A stretch of DNA of 64,000 nt from Breviolum minutum Mf 1.05b.01 (taxonomy: Eukaryota > Sar > Dinophyceae > Suessiales > Symbiodiniaceae), in assembly GCA_000507305.1 (NCBI GenBank), contig DF239793.1, forward strand, positions 88,968 to 152,967, in the 5' to 3' direction. Every line of letters starts with the position of its first letter. The first letter of the stretch is position 1. A program made the translations under genes and the position numbers. Below the pieces are notes generated by a model, which was not told where the DNA came from, made no database searches, and saw only the letters and a program-made list of their open reading frames with translations. Shown here piece after piece: positions 11,829-22,900 of the stretch.

Positions 11829-13852
11829 GTGATGTGATTGGTCGAGGTGCTTTTTCCATGGTGGCAACATTGAGTTGCTTGGAACAATGGGCCGGCGATG
11901 GCACAACTACCGAGTTGTTTTGGAGCGTGTGAGTTCAACTTTTTCACCTCGACTCTCAAGAGAGTCCATCCTTTGCTCTTGAAAATCCATGACAACTTGT
12001 GCCGTTAGGGAGAGGTATGTACCTTTCTGATTGTTTTCCCTGCTGCCATGTGCAAAACAGATAGAGAGGTGCAGACCAGATATGATATAGACATACAAGA
12101 TCATACACATATCATATTACATCTATTAGGGTCCAGGGTTCAACTTGCAGTTTTGCAGTTTGGTAGTTCGCTGATCTGAATGTAAGGGAACCAAATTCAC
12201 TAGGCCGCCAGGAGTTTTTTTGCAGCCACCAGCTGGTCAGCCACATGAGGTTGTCAGAGTCTTTGCGCTGGGGGCCGACTAGTAGGAAAGTTCTACAAGG
12301 AGCGGCGGAATCCGGAATGATGCGAGTCACATTTGATGCAAAACATATCGCTGTTGCAGATGAGACTCCAAATTGATGAATTGTGAGGGCCTTAGTGCCT
12401 CAGGGCTAAATGTTTTGGGATGTTTTGAATTCCTTGTGCTCTGAAAACAGAAAGGTGTATGGACTCATTGTCCTTCCCCATGTCTTTGTCTCAACGATTT
12501 AATCTTTGGAGTTTCCTTTCCTTTGCAAACTCGCATCTTGAGATATGAATTCTCCAAAGGGGTGTTGTTTCACGCCTGCGTTTCTGTCACCTCCAGCAAC
12601 AGGAAAAAGTTGGCGACCAGAAAGCTGAATGGGAGGCTGAGATCTTGGAAGCTGCCAAGGGCTGTGAACAGGTGATCAAGTCCTTTGGCATTTTTCATAT
12701 CAGCCATGGCAAGAGCAAGGGACTTCCTTGGAAGGATTCTAGCAGAAACAATAAAGGTGTGACCAAGCAGAAGTGGTCCACTTCTGTGCTCTTCTTAGAG
12801 CATTGCAGGTGCTCAATTCAACACATTCTGGACTCAGAGATGAGGTGGAGTTCACGTTTCCGTGAGTCTGAGGCAGCATTTGTGTGCAAGTCAGTCTTGA
12901 AGGCTTTGCACTACTTGCACTCCAGATGCATCGTTCACAGAGACGTGAAACCTGCAAACATTCTGGTCTCAGCGGGTGGAGGAAGAATCCTACTTTGTGA
13001 CTTCAACTTGGCAATCTATCTTCCGCTCGGAAAGGAGGAATTTTTGGGCGGACCCGCTGGTACGCCTGGATTTATGGCCCCAGAGTCCTTTAAGGAGAAG
13101 GCCACATTCAGCCCCGAATCCGACATGCTTCTTGGTATTGCACTGAGATATTTTCCTTCAACAGGTTGAGAAGCTAGGAAGATTGAAATATACCCTTTGG
13201 CAGGGGCTTGATTCACTAACCTTAGTGAATCTTCTAGTGTCGGCTACTATCCCTGACTACCAATGAAGAATCAAAAACTGCGGGGTCTTGTCTAGCAGCA
13301 TGGCATTCGTTCCTTTTTGTGTCATCACCATCCATCATTCTTTGCAGAATTTATTGTCCGAGGTTTGCTCTTGGAGCCGTGCTGTACCAACTCTTGTTTG
13401 GAGTAGCTGCCTTTGTGCGAGTGAACTTGTGCATGACCAAATGGGCCACAGAGACGCAAACCTTTCCTTTAAAGCCTTGTGGCAGAGCAGTGGGCAACTT
13501 GCCATGGCCAACCTTTTATCTAAATCCTTTTAAGCTGAAAACATTGCCTGCCAATGATCATGCGCGAAAATGAGTGCAATACTGCATCCACGCACTCACA
13601 CCATCGCTGAATTTTCAGAGGGATTGTGCGAGGGAACGTTCTCAGGATGCACCACCAGCAACCAGCACCAGCATCAGCATCAGCACCAGCACCAGACCCA
13701 CACAACCAGCACCAGCACACCACTGCCACCACCAACAAGAAGAAGAACAACAAGAACAACAAGAACAGCAAGAACACCAAGAACAACAACAACAACAACA
13801 ACAGCAACAACAACAACAACAACAGCAGCAGCAACAACAACAACAACAACAA

Positions 13853-13935
<83 letters not shown>

Positions 13936-14154
13936 GCGACAACGACAACGACAACGACAACGACANNNNNNNNNNNNNNNNNNNNNNNNNNNNNNNNNNN
14001 NNNNNNNNNNNNNNNNNNNNNNNNNNNNNNAAGAAGAAGAAGAAGAAGAAGAAGAAGAAGAAGAAGAAGAAGAAGAAGAAGAAGAAGAAGAAGAAGAAGA
14101 AGAAGAAGAAGAAGAAGAAGAAAAAAAGAAGAAGAAGAAGAAGAAGAAGAAGAA

Positions 14155-14186
<32 letters not shown>

Positions 14187-14571
14187 ACAGGAAGAAGAGG
14201 AAGAGGAAGAACAAAAACAACAAGAACAACATCAGCAACAACAGCAACAGCAGCAACAGCAACAACACCAATGGCTTGGAATTGCTTTGTAGGTTTCAGT
14301 CCAAAAAGCACAGCGCCAAATTTTTTATTCCAACAAAAACGGTGGGAAACTCTCAGGTAGAAGCGATTCAAGCTGCAGTTTGGTGCGAAATTTGGTGGAG
14401 TACAATCCTTCAAAGCGTCCAAGCGCGCAGATCGCATTGGGCTGCAAATGGCTTCAATACGATGTTGTTGCTTGCCATAGGTGGAGAGACATGTTTGCAG
14501 GGGTTCTGAATGCACGGAATCAGTATGAATCACTGATGCTGGCATCAATTTCAAAATCGTTTGTTTACTAA
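11829..14571 (+). CDS. Protein kinase (Ser/Thr type), multi-exon
   Basis: Eukaryotic protein kinase fold. Proposed exons are 11829-11863, 12603-13126, 13363-13414, 13621-13645 and 14357-14571. Exon 1 holds the glycine loop (VIGRGAFSMV). Exon 2 holds helix C, the HRD loop and the activation segment. Exon 3 holds helix F (ALGAVLYQLLFG). Exon 4 is a micro-exon (CEGTFS). The last exon holds the C-lobe signature NPSKRPSA and runs to a TAA at 14569. Intron starts are GC at 13127, GT at 13415 and GA at 13646; phases agree across these three. The VAIK lysine exon, between 11864 and 12602, was not found. The intron 13646-14356 contains a large microsatellite and a 65-base assembly gap, so the glutamine-rich frames there are not part of the protein. 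The substrate cannot be deduced; the kinase would be cytosolic or nuclear. Confidence 0.85.
12603..13126 (+). CDS. Kinase catalytic-core exon (helix C to APE)
   Basis: Opens after AG, phase 0. Helix C reads EAEILEAAK and supplies the expected glutamate. The catalytic loop is HRDVKPANIL with Asp, Lys and Asn all present. The metal-binding motif is DFN instead of DFG, within LLCDFNLAIYL. The activation segment ends GTPGFMAPE. The exon ends within the Met codon of ESDM at a GC donor. The intron GC...AG restores DMFALGAVLY, exactly the usual DxWALG-type motif. A 25-residue polar insert sits between the beta-4 strand and the hinge (about 12715-12780), longer than usual. Confidence 0.9.
13646..14356. 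repeat. Compound microsatellite with assembly gap in a kinase intron
   Basis: CAR-type repeats from about 13660, then ACAACG units, 65 N (13966-14030), then about 30 AAG units and mixed AAG/CAA up to 14275. Both strands are open in all frames because of the triplet period. The tract lies between two kinase exons whose phases join correctly without it. Confidence 0.85.
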
Positions 14572-16802
14572 ATGTCTATTTACTCTGGCGTACTTTGGGG
14601 GTTTACAGGGTTCTGGTGCTCCGAATTTCTTACATCACAATTTGCTGAGAGGCCTTCGCAGCAATCGGATGAGTATGCTTCTATCAGCCGTTGTGCTATA
14701 GGTCTTCCTACCCTGCAAATATATTCTATGTGCTGGAGCACTAGACTTGAACAAAACTTGCCTGGTCTGATCCTGATTTAATGAGGAACCTGCTCTTGAG
14801 TTCCTTATAATAGCTCAGTTCCTTTTAATGAACGCTCTTGAGTTCCTTAAGTGAATGGATTTTTGATGCCCCCACCCTTCCAAGCACCAACTGCAGAGTT
14901 TATAACTTACCCTTTGTAGCAACATGTCGCTGCTTGGAACTGGTGATGGTGAAGAATCAATTCAACTCATCGGTTTCTACTCACTTGTCATGACATTAGG
15001 AGGATATGGGTGGCATATTCTGATCAAGCCAATGTGCTTTTCCAAAGCCCCAAGTATGGTCGGGCTCTTGGGTGGTTCCGTTGCTTCTGGACTCGCCAAA
15101 GAGGTGGACCCCTTTCACTTTTCACCCTATCCTGGTTCAGGGGTACTGACACATCCCTTCATCACTTCAATTTTGAGCAGTTGGTAGTTTGGAATGACAG
15201 TTTTGCCCACCCCAACATGGTAAGGCAAGTTAACATCTACCTGCCATTTCCGGTGGTTGCCACCGGTGATTCCGGCATAATTCAGGATCCTTACACTACC
15301 TTATCCAGCCTCATGGAGAGAATCGAGACAGAGAGTACCATGAGTTCGGAACTGCCCGTGAAGCGCTAATTGGCGTGAAAAAGATACAAAGTGGGCTCAA
15401 AAACCAGTTATGCACCCATAACTCTTATTTCGGGGTGATTTTTTTTTTGTGAAATCCATTGATTTTCGGCTATGCGGGTTATATATCAGTCCCTTTATAT
15501 AAACTGGTAGGGGCCACTTTGTAGCTATGTTTTGACAAAGCGTCAAAAAAACCTGAGGTGGATTGTTAGAAGAAAGGGTTGAAAAAAGCAGGGATTCACC
15601 ATTGGCATATTTGGGATGTTTGAAATCTCATGAAATCTCATGAGATCCGTTTTTTCATTCACCTATGAAAGCTACCAGGTTTTGATTTCGCTGCCCATTT
15701 GTTGATTTGAGTTGATCTTTCAGTTCTGATTTAGCAAAAATGAGACCCTTCCCTGGTCTCACTATTCAGAAAGTCTCAGTCTCAGGCACCAGAGCTGCAA
15801 AATCAGTTGCTGGGCAAGAGATTTATATAGTCCCGCAGCCCTTCATTGAATGCCTCCTCATTGTAACTTATGACATTGATGAAGCAAAATCGAAGCAAAA
15901 TCGAAGCAATCCGATTGTATGAGTGTTATGGGTCCAACAGATCGATCCCATTTGGGAATTTCGATGCGGAATTCTCCCAGGCACTCGGACCCAATTCACC
16001 ACTCAGACTTGACATCACGGATGTATTCGGTATGGCTCACCTTGTACTTTGGTGAGATACGTATCACTTTTTTCTTGCATCTAAGGACTCTGGCTGTGAG
16101 AAAAGGCAACCTGTGAGGGCAAATGCAGTGACCTGGTTGTTTATGGGGATACATTTCCATCGTTTGGAAAGAATCAACAGCGAAAAAGTTTGCAAGAGAC
16201 TTATTACTTATTACATCGTTTCCGGTATTTTCTCAATTTCGATTTTATACTTCCAATTCGTTGACCAAACAACTTTGCAATTCCGAAAAACAAAAAATCA
16301 CAGATTTGTGGCGATTTCAACCAGGCTTCTCGATTTGCAAAGGGCTTCAGCGGCGTTAGCTCTTTGATCTCTCGAGTGCGTTGCAGTCTCTGTTTGGTGA
16401 AGGGCCGGTCATCGAAGGTGGCGCCTGAGTTTCATGGAGTTTGATGGGAAGCGCCTTGGTTATTTGGAGACGGTTGCGCCTGGTTATTTGGGGGACCGTG
16501 CACAATACATACCTAGATGTTTTTGGTGCTTTAGCTTTGAATGTGAAGTTGCTATCTCATTGTGCACATTCTGATTCAATGTGCTGAATGTCCCCATTTT
16601 CGTTCTTTTCCTTTAGAGAGATCGTCTCTGGCTTAAGCTGAGGCTGGAACATCGCTTCGGCTCTCCAGAGCAACCAACACTTCTTTCAGTTTCAGTGGTG
16701 ATGAAGCTGAAATGCAGCAGTTTCATCAAAGAACAGATAGCTCCGAGTTGTGGGAGCTATCTGCACAATCATTTTCGGGCTCTCACCAGCTGAGCTGCAA
16801 TA
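14572..16802. other. Downstream of kinase; only weak exon candidates
   Basis: Apart from the candidate C-terminal exon at 15286-15369 I see no exon with firm boundaries. Frames at 14592-14690 and 14924-15187 look partly protein-like but their phases are not fixed. Confidence 0.4.
15286..15369 (+). CDS. Possible terminal exon of the kinase gene
   Basis: Starts after ATTCAG with G and encodes DPYTTLSSLMERIETES, then a polar tail and a TAA stop at 15367. Composition is protein-like. Whether it belongs to the kinase (which also has a stop at 14569) is not shown. Confidence 0.35.
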   Translation, partial: DPYTTLSSLMERIETESTMSSELPVKR

Positions 16803-17241
16803 TTCTGAAACCATTCTCACTGCAAGCAACCACTTCTTATTCGGTGCCTTGGACCTTGCCACGTAGGTGCCAAGGGCAAATGATATACCGAAAACCATGC
16901 CATATAGATGATTACGAAACCATGTAGGTAGGTAATCTGCTGTCTTGGCCGCGGCACGGCTCGACAAATCCAGTGAAAGATGATTACATGTTTGTAATCC
17001 CCTTGCATTCTACCATATTTGTTGAGAAAACCGAGCTCCTGCATTTCGGCCAACGTTTGGCAGCATAATTCGGATGCGTGATTTATCCCCTGGCGTTAGT
17101 GTTTACAGCGGTGATCCGAATCGGTCAGTTTGTGTACTAGAAGTTAGAAAGTATAGTTAGTAAGTTGGTTTACAACCTATTTACTGGACTTAAAACCTAC
17201 TTATATAGTCTTATATAGGGTTTATAATCTATTTACTAAGT
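16803..17241 (-). repeat. Local repeat family R1, copy a
   Basis: The 3' two thirds (about 16978-17241) are nearly identical to 17446-17725, giving a tandem period near 470 bases. The 5' part is diverged from the other copies. The minus strand encodes a shared peptide beginning AEMQELGFLNKYGRMQGDYK. Confidence 0.8.
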
Positions 17242-17725
17242 ACCATGGACATCCCAGTAGTCCAGTTCGGAAACTGCTCACTGCAAACAACCACCTTGGT
17301 CTAAGTGACCTTGCTGGGGACAACTCCGTGATCAAGGTCGCAGACCCTGTTGGTACTGCACGTATGCGCCAAGGGCAAATGGTAGAAATTGCTTTATCAT
17401 TTGCGGTGCTTCTTTATTATTTGCGGTGCAGCTCGACACAATCCCTTGAAAGATGATTACATGTTTGTAATCCCCTTGCATTCTACCATATTTGTTGAGA
17501 AAACCGAGCTCCTGCATTTCGGCCAACGTTTGGCAGCATAATTCGGATGCGTGATTTATCCCCTGGCGTTAGTGTTCCAATGAAACAGCAGTGATCCGAA
17601 TCGGTCAGTTTGTGTACTTGAATTAGTAAGTATAGTTAGTAAGTTGGTTTATAACCTATTTACTGGACTTAAAACCTACTCGTATAGTCTTATATAGGGT
17701 TTATAATCTATTTACTAAGTACCAG
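17242..17725 (-). repeat. Local repeat family R1, copy b
   Basis: Begins ACCATGGACATCCCAGTAG, also the start of copy c at 18781. The minus-strand frame 17332-17526 reads the shared peptide without a stop. It abuts the dispersed GC-rich repeat at 17731. Confidence 0.85.
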
Positions 17726-17730
17726 TAGTA

Positions 17731-17797
17731 CCGCACGAGGCGGTGGCGGAAGTTTCAAGAATAGGAAACGTATAGGAGAGATTGGTTGTTGTGAATC
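17731..17797 (-). repeat. Dispersed GC-rich repeat, copy 2
   Basis: Reverse complement of the repeat at 51868-51936 over about 70 bases, with the same CCGCCACCGCC core. It lies between R1 copy b and a TTAG microsatellite. Confidence 0.75.
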
Positions 17798-17895
17798 ACG
17801 GATGACAAAGCAAAAACACTGATGGATCAAACTGTCCAACGGTGTGACTGACTAACTGGCGAACTGTCTAACTGATTAACTGACTAACTGGCTAG

Positions 17896-17973
17896 TAGTT
17901 AGTTAGCTAGTTAGTTAGTTAGTTAGTTAGTTAGTTTGTTTGTTTGTTTGTTTGTTTGTTTGTTTGTGAGTGG

Positions 17974-18017
<44 letters not shown>

Positions 18018-18018
18018 A
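17896..18018. repeat. TTAG/TTTG microsatellite
   Basis: TTAG units, interrupted in the middle by TTTG units. Confidence 0.95.
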
Positions 18019-18114
18019 TTAACAGTACGGAAGTCCACCAGAGTGCAGTTTCAAAGCAAATTTCATTCAGTTTTCAAAGCTGATTTAATATTATCATATA
18101 TTATCTAATGTAAT

Positions 18115-18223
18115 ATTTATTTGTTCAATGTCTTGTTTCTTTCCCGGTGGAAGCCCTTTGATGGGACANAATATTTGTTCAATGTCTTGTTTCTTTCCCG
18201 GTGGAAGCCCTTTGATGGGACAA
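18115..18223. repeat. 48-base duplication around a single N
   Basis: A 48-base segment beginning TTGTTCAATGTCTTG occurs at 18121-18168 and again at 18176-18223, with one N at 18169 between them. This looks like two overlapping contig ends joined by an N, not true biology. Another lone N is at 18474. Confidence 0.8.
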
Positions 18224-18299
18224 AAGGCCATAAACACCCAGAATACAAGAGAATTAAACAGCTAAAGAAGAGCTTTGAAAACCAAAAAGAACTAGAAAA

Positions 18300-18420
18300 C
18301 CACCTAAAAACCTGCCCAACACTAAAAAACCAAAAAAACCTCGAGAAAACCAAAAAAACCAAAAAAAACTCGAGAAAACCAAAAAAAACAATAAAACCAA
18401 AAAAACCAAAAAAACCAATT
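18300..18420. repeat. CCAAAAAAA low-complexity tract
   Basis: Repeated ACCAAAAAAA and CTCGAGAAAACC units, giving a false Lys/Asn/Pro-rich open frame. Confidence 0.85.
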
Positions 18421-18780
18421 CTCAGGGAGTCTTGGTGAAGCACCCCAACTTCCTGAAGAGTCTAGAATTTATGNTATGCTTCGCACCACAGCGGCGTGCC
18501 ATTTTTCATCTGTCTGCTGAACAGCTACCTCCGCACCCGCCGCTTTAGCGAGGCTACTTTTCGAACATCAGGAACCACGAATCATTGAAAAAACACAACG
18601 ATTCGCGACGTCCCTAACATTTGGCGCACGTGTAGCTTCTTTCTACTGACTCTACTCGCGTGTTGATCTTCTTTCTAGTGACTCTACTCGTGTGTTGATC
18701 TTCCGTGTGCTGACTTGACTGCTCTACTCTGCTTTTCAACTGTCCATACTGTCGGAAGTTAGACTTGTAAACTTCCTTCG

Positions 18781-19158
18781 ACCATGCACATCCCAGTAGT
18801 CCAGTTCGGAAACTGCTCACTGCAAACAACCACTTTGGTCTAAGTGACCTTGCTGGGGACAACTCCGTGATCAAGGTCGCAGACCCTGTTGGTACTGCAC
18901 GTATGCGCCAAGGGCAAATGGTAGAAATTGCTTTATCATTTGCGGTGTTTCTTTATTATTTGCGGTGCAGCTCGACACAATCCCTTGAAAGATGATTACA
19001 TGTTTGTAATCCCCTTGCATTCTACCATATTTGTTGAGAAAACCGAGCTCCTGCATTTCGGCCAACGTTTGGCAGTATAATTTGGATGCGTCAGATTCGC
19101 CCGCTTTGTACGTTGTGAGATGTGTGAGGCCATGGTGATCTGAGTCCCAGAGTTTCAA
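18781..19158 (-). repeat. Local repeat family R1, copy c, with open frame
   Basis: Positions 18781-19088 match copy b almost base for base, then diverge. The minus-strand frame 18871-19158 (95 codons) reads the shared peptide with different N-terminal residues. I do not recognise the peptide family. Three kept-open copies suggest a duplicated gene fragment or a mobile-element remnant. Confidence 0.7.
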
Positions 19159-19982
19159 CTTTTTGATTTTTTTCGGCTCAACTCAACGCTAAGAAAAGGA
19201 TGCTTCCTTCCCCCTTTGCAAGGCCTCTAAAAGGGGATATACCCAAAATACCCACTGTATAAGGTGTATATGGGGTTGATTATTAAGGGTACCATGACAA
19301 GGGTACCACCATTTTCCCTATGACCCTTTGCAAAACCTCAGCGACAACTGTATTGTCAATATCTTCCTTAATGTTATCGATCCGCAAAGAACTTGCGAGA
19401 TTCGCCCGTTTTTGCCTCACCAGGCAGGTGTCTACTCTGTTGGGCCATGGAAAACCAGCATATGCCCAGCCATCGTCTTAAGGGCCCGGGGTTCGTCAAG
19501 ACAACTTGCGGGGTACCAGCAGATTTGGATTGTTCATTTTGTCCACCAATCCGGGACCGTATTCGGATAGATCGGGATGAATCATCTCGAAAACGTGCAC
19601 ACATGTTCTACACAGTCCTGAAACATGATCGAGTATGTTCCAGTAGAATCCTTCCTTGTGAAGATTTGAAGATCCTTTTTCTTGGAGATGAACCACACAC
19701 TTGGAGAAACAGACGTACCGCACCTGGAATTTTTGCACGTTGAGGTCTCCCAAGGCACACTGCAAGGTGTCGGTGGGCCATTGCAGCGGACGTTGCAGTT
19801 GCATCAAGATTGGGTGAGGTGGCCAAAAAAACCATGGAGCATTCTCAACTCGTAAAACCAGGTTTTGTTTTTTGAAACATTTTTCACATTTATTGACATG
19901 TTTCATCCCTATTTGAGGGGTGAATCCAAAAACACATGAATCCAATTCGACGGGGAAAACTTGGACCTCTCAGCCGCCCGAG
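19159..19982. other. Unassigned stretch before the WD40 exons
   Basis: The start of the WD40 gene probably lies here or further upstream. A frame around 19770-19850 (VAVASRLGEVAKK) looks coding-like but I cannot fix its boundaries. Confidence 0.35.
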
Positions 19983-22900
19983 GTCCGATGCCTTGCGGTG
20001 AATCGGAATGGGACGCTACTGGCAAGTGCCTCGAATGACCTTTCTGTGTCTTGGTGTTTTGAACTTTTCTCAAAACACCCCAGGGATTTCAGTGGTTGAA
20101 AAACCAACCTCAAAGTGGGAAAAAAAACACCTGGAAGATTCCTTCATCTTTTCCATCCTTAAAATCTATGTAATTGTTGGGTGTTTCACCTCACGTTGAC
20201 TCGTTCGGAACAATCTTCAAGGAATTGCATATCGTTTTTCTCAGCTGATCAAAAGTCAAGGTAAAGATCTGGGATTTGTCCCAAGATTGCCGTCTGCTCT
20301 TGGAGCTCTTGGGACATACCAGCTCTGTCTTCACAGTGGATCTCAGTGATTCACATGTCATCTCTGGTGATAAAGATGAAACAATCCTGTGGAGTCTTGC
20401 CGATGGCACTATCTTGAGGCACGTGATCCAAAAAGTGCAAGGATCCTGGATTGACACACCACGGTCGGTGATTCAATCAATCCGCAACCCAACTTGATCC
20501 CAGATTGTTGAAGGTCACCTTTTGTCAACCTTTTCAAAGGGTCACCACTTTTACACACTTTCCCAGAAAAGTTTGCATCAGCAGAATTGCCGAATTGCCT
20601 AGGCGTTTTGTTTTTGTAACAAGTGAATCGCCACCTTTCAACGAAGGCGATGGTCTAACTTCGAGGGTCAGCTGAGTGTGGTGCATTTTTTCGGTGAAGA
20701 TTTGGCGATGGCTTCATCCTCCGAGGTGCGCCACAAAAACCCTGGGGATGATGGACTTTGATTTGGACCAAATTTGGGAACTAGTAAATTAATGAAGTGC
20801 AGGAGTTTGTCCATCAGTGGTTGAGGTTGAAAATGAAGACTGCAGTGTAAGTTGTGTTTATACACAGTCTCACTTTACGTTGAGAGTGGTGTAACAAATT
20901 TGCTCAGCACTTACCAATAAGACAAGTCAAAAGGATCCTGGAAGGCAGGCTTTTCACCAAATCTCTGGTCACAACTCGGTTTTTTACATTGCCACAGGTG
21001 CATCTGGCATCTACCGGCTCTAGCTCCCTGGTTTGCAGAAACGATTGGGTTCTCTATGCTTTTTTGGGGTGGGGTCAGTTCACCACGAAAGTCATTTGAG
21101 CTGTCCAAAACCCCGCCCCCCAAAACCAAGGTACAAAGGGCACAAAACTTTCTCATGAAGCACGAGTTGCTGCCATGGATACGGCAGCATTTTCTGGCAA
21201 CTTGGAGCGGATACACCTCCTAGCCGTCCCCTTGGCGACGTCATTTTGGTGTTTGATTCAAGGTGACTTTCTGATGGCATGTGGATGTGTGGATGCACAT
21301 GTGGTTTTGTGGAGATTGGCGGGAAAGCCTCGGAGCCTCGACATCACTGTGTGAAAGTCTTTGAGTCGGTAAAGATTAGGTAATTTTGTATATGATCATC
21401 CCTGCTGACACACAATATTGCCAAGTTCAAATCATTCATTTTTTTTTCCCGCAATTTCTGAAGATGTATGATGATGCTTGCCGGGCCGTATTCAATAATT
21501 CTTTGTATGCGTACAGTGTCATGAAAGATCTTAAAATATGTTCTCCTTATCTGCCTTTTTGACAGTGAGTTGGTGTAACCACCACGCCGCAAGGGATTCA
21601 GGATGAGTTTGAATCACTAATGTCCCCTGGTTTTAAATGGCTAGTTGATTCAGGGACGGCTTGTGGTTGGAGTAACAATCCCAACATGACCAAAGATTGC
21701 AATCTCAGGATGTCAGGTCCAGAAAAATTCATTGCAACGAAGCTATCAAGATTCAATGCTGGAGATCAAGATGTTCGAGCCACTTCAACCAATTGTTGTG
21801 TTTCATCCAAAATCCACCAAGGCTAAGAAACAATTTCATCAATTTCATCAGCTTTTCCATGCATTTTCCCAAATTGAACCTTGAACTGATTGCTGAAATC
21901 CACGGAAACCATCGTTTTCATTGCCTCTGGAGCTGTTTTGTTGTTGTTTTTCACCATCCATAGGCCATCAGCTTTAGTGAAAAGGGCGATCTCCTTGCAG
22001 CAGGCGCGAACAAAAACGAGGATGATCATCAACTCACTAGTTGAGGTTTACAAGATCAAGCTAGAAGAGGTCCTATTGGAAGGTTGATCATTCCTGACAT
22101 ATGCACCTTTTGAGAAGTTGGGATATCCAACTTTTTACTTATCACCATCCTTCCCTGGCCAGCCAGGCAATGATGACAGTTTGTTGCGAATTTGGACCAT
22201 TGCCATGGCGCCAAAGAACTCAGAAATCTTGGTGGAGTCCTTGTGTTCAGCCAGCCTTCATACAGACTGGATCCATTCTGTGCCTTGATTGTCTCATGAC
22301 ATGGGAGAACAACAAACACGAAAAATGGCGCCTTCATCCAAGTGAAAGAAGGACATGAGAAATGTGCGGATGGGACTGTTTGGTCATTTTGGTGCCGATC
22401 TTCTAAGGTTGACATGTCACAGAACGGCTCTTTGGTGGCATCTGGGTCAGATGACAACTCCATTTCACTATATGTTTCTTGGAAAAAAGCAGCAAGCCGC
22501 AAACCACGGGTTGGTTTATATACTGCTTTGAAGGCTGAATCTTTGATCTCAGGATGTGAAGAAGCAACAACGTGTTGGCCTCGTGAAAATCTTCTCTGGT
22601 GCCTTCTCAGTGCTTTTTCTTGTGCTTCAGCAGTTTTGATGAACCCCAAATTGTCGATCCAGCAATCTTTTGGTATTTGAACTAGAACCAACCTATAGTT
22701 ACTTCCGGCATGTGGTGGTTCGACCCATTTTCCAGGTTGTTCTGTCGCCCAACTCCAATTGGCTCTTCTCAGCCAGTGGAGATATTCGGCTTTGGAACGT
22801 ACCAAAGATGATCCGACAGATGGAAAGTTTCGAAAATTCGTACCAAAGGCATTGTTGTGCCATTGCTGCACTTACCATGCAGCGAGATGGTTTACAAGTT

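Noticed and set aside
11524-12110. Protein-like minus-strand frames resembling a coiled coil
   Set aside because: They overlap plus-strand exons (11520-11641 and the kinase glycine loop) and all firm genes run in the plus direction; not excluded with certainty.
13520-14554. Very long open frames on both strands with poly-Gln, poly-Glu, poly-Phe and poly-Leu
   Set aside because: Triplet microsatellite with a gap of N; it lies in an intron between kinase exons that join in phase without it.
18121-18438. Lys/Asn/Pro-rich frame on the plus strand
   Set aside because: Low-complexity CCAAAAAAA repeat over a likely assembly duplication.
16803-19158. R1 open frame as a transposase or reverse transcriptase
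   Set aside because: No catalytic motif (DDE, YxDD or similar) is visible in the 60-95 codons.
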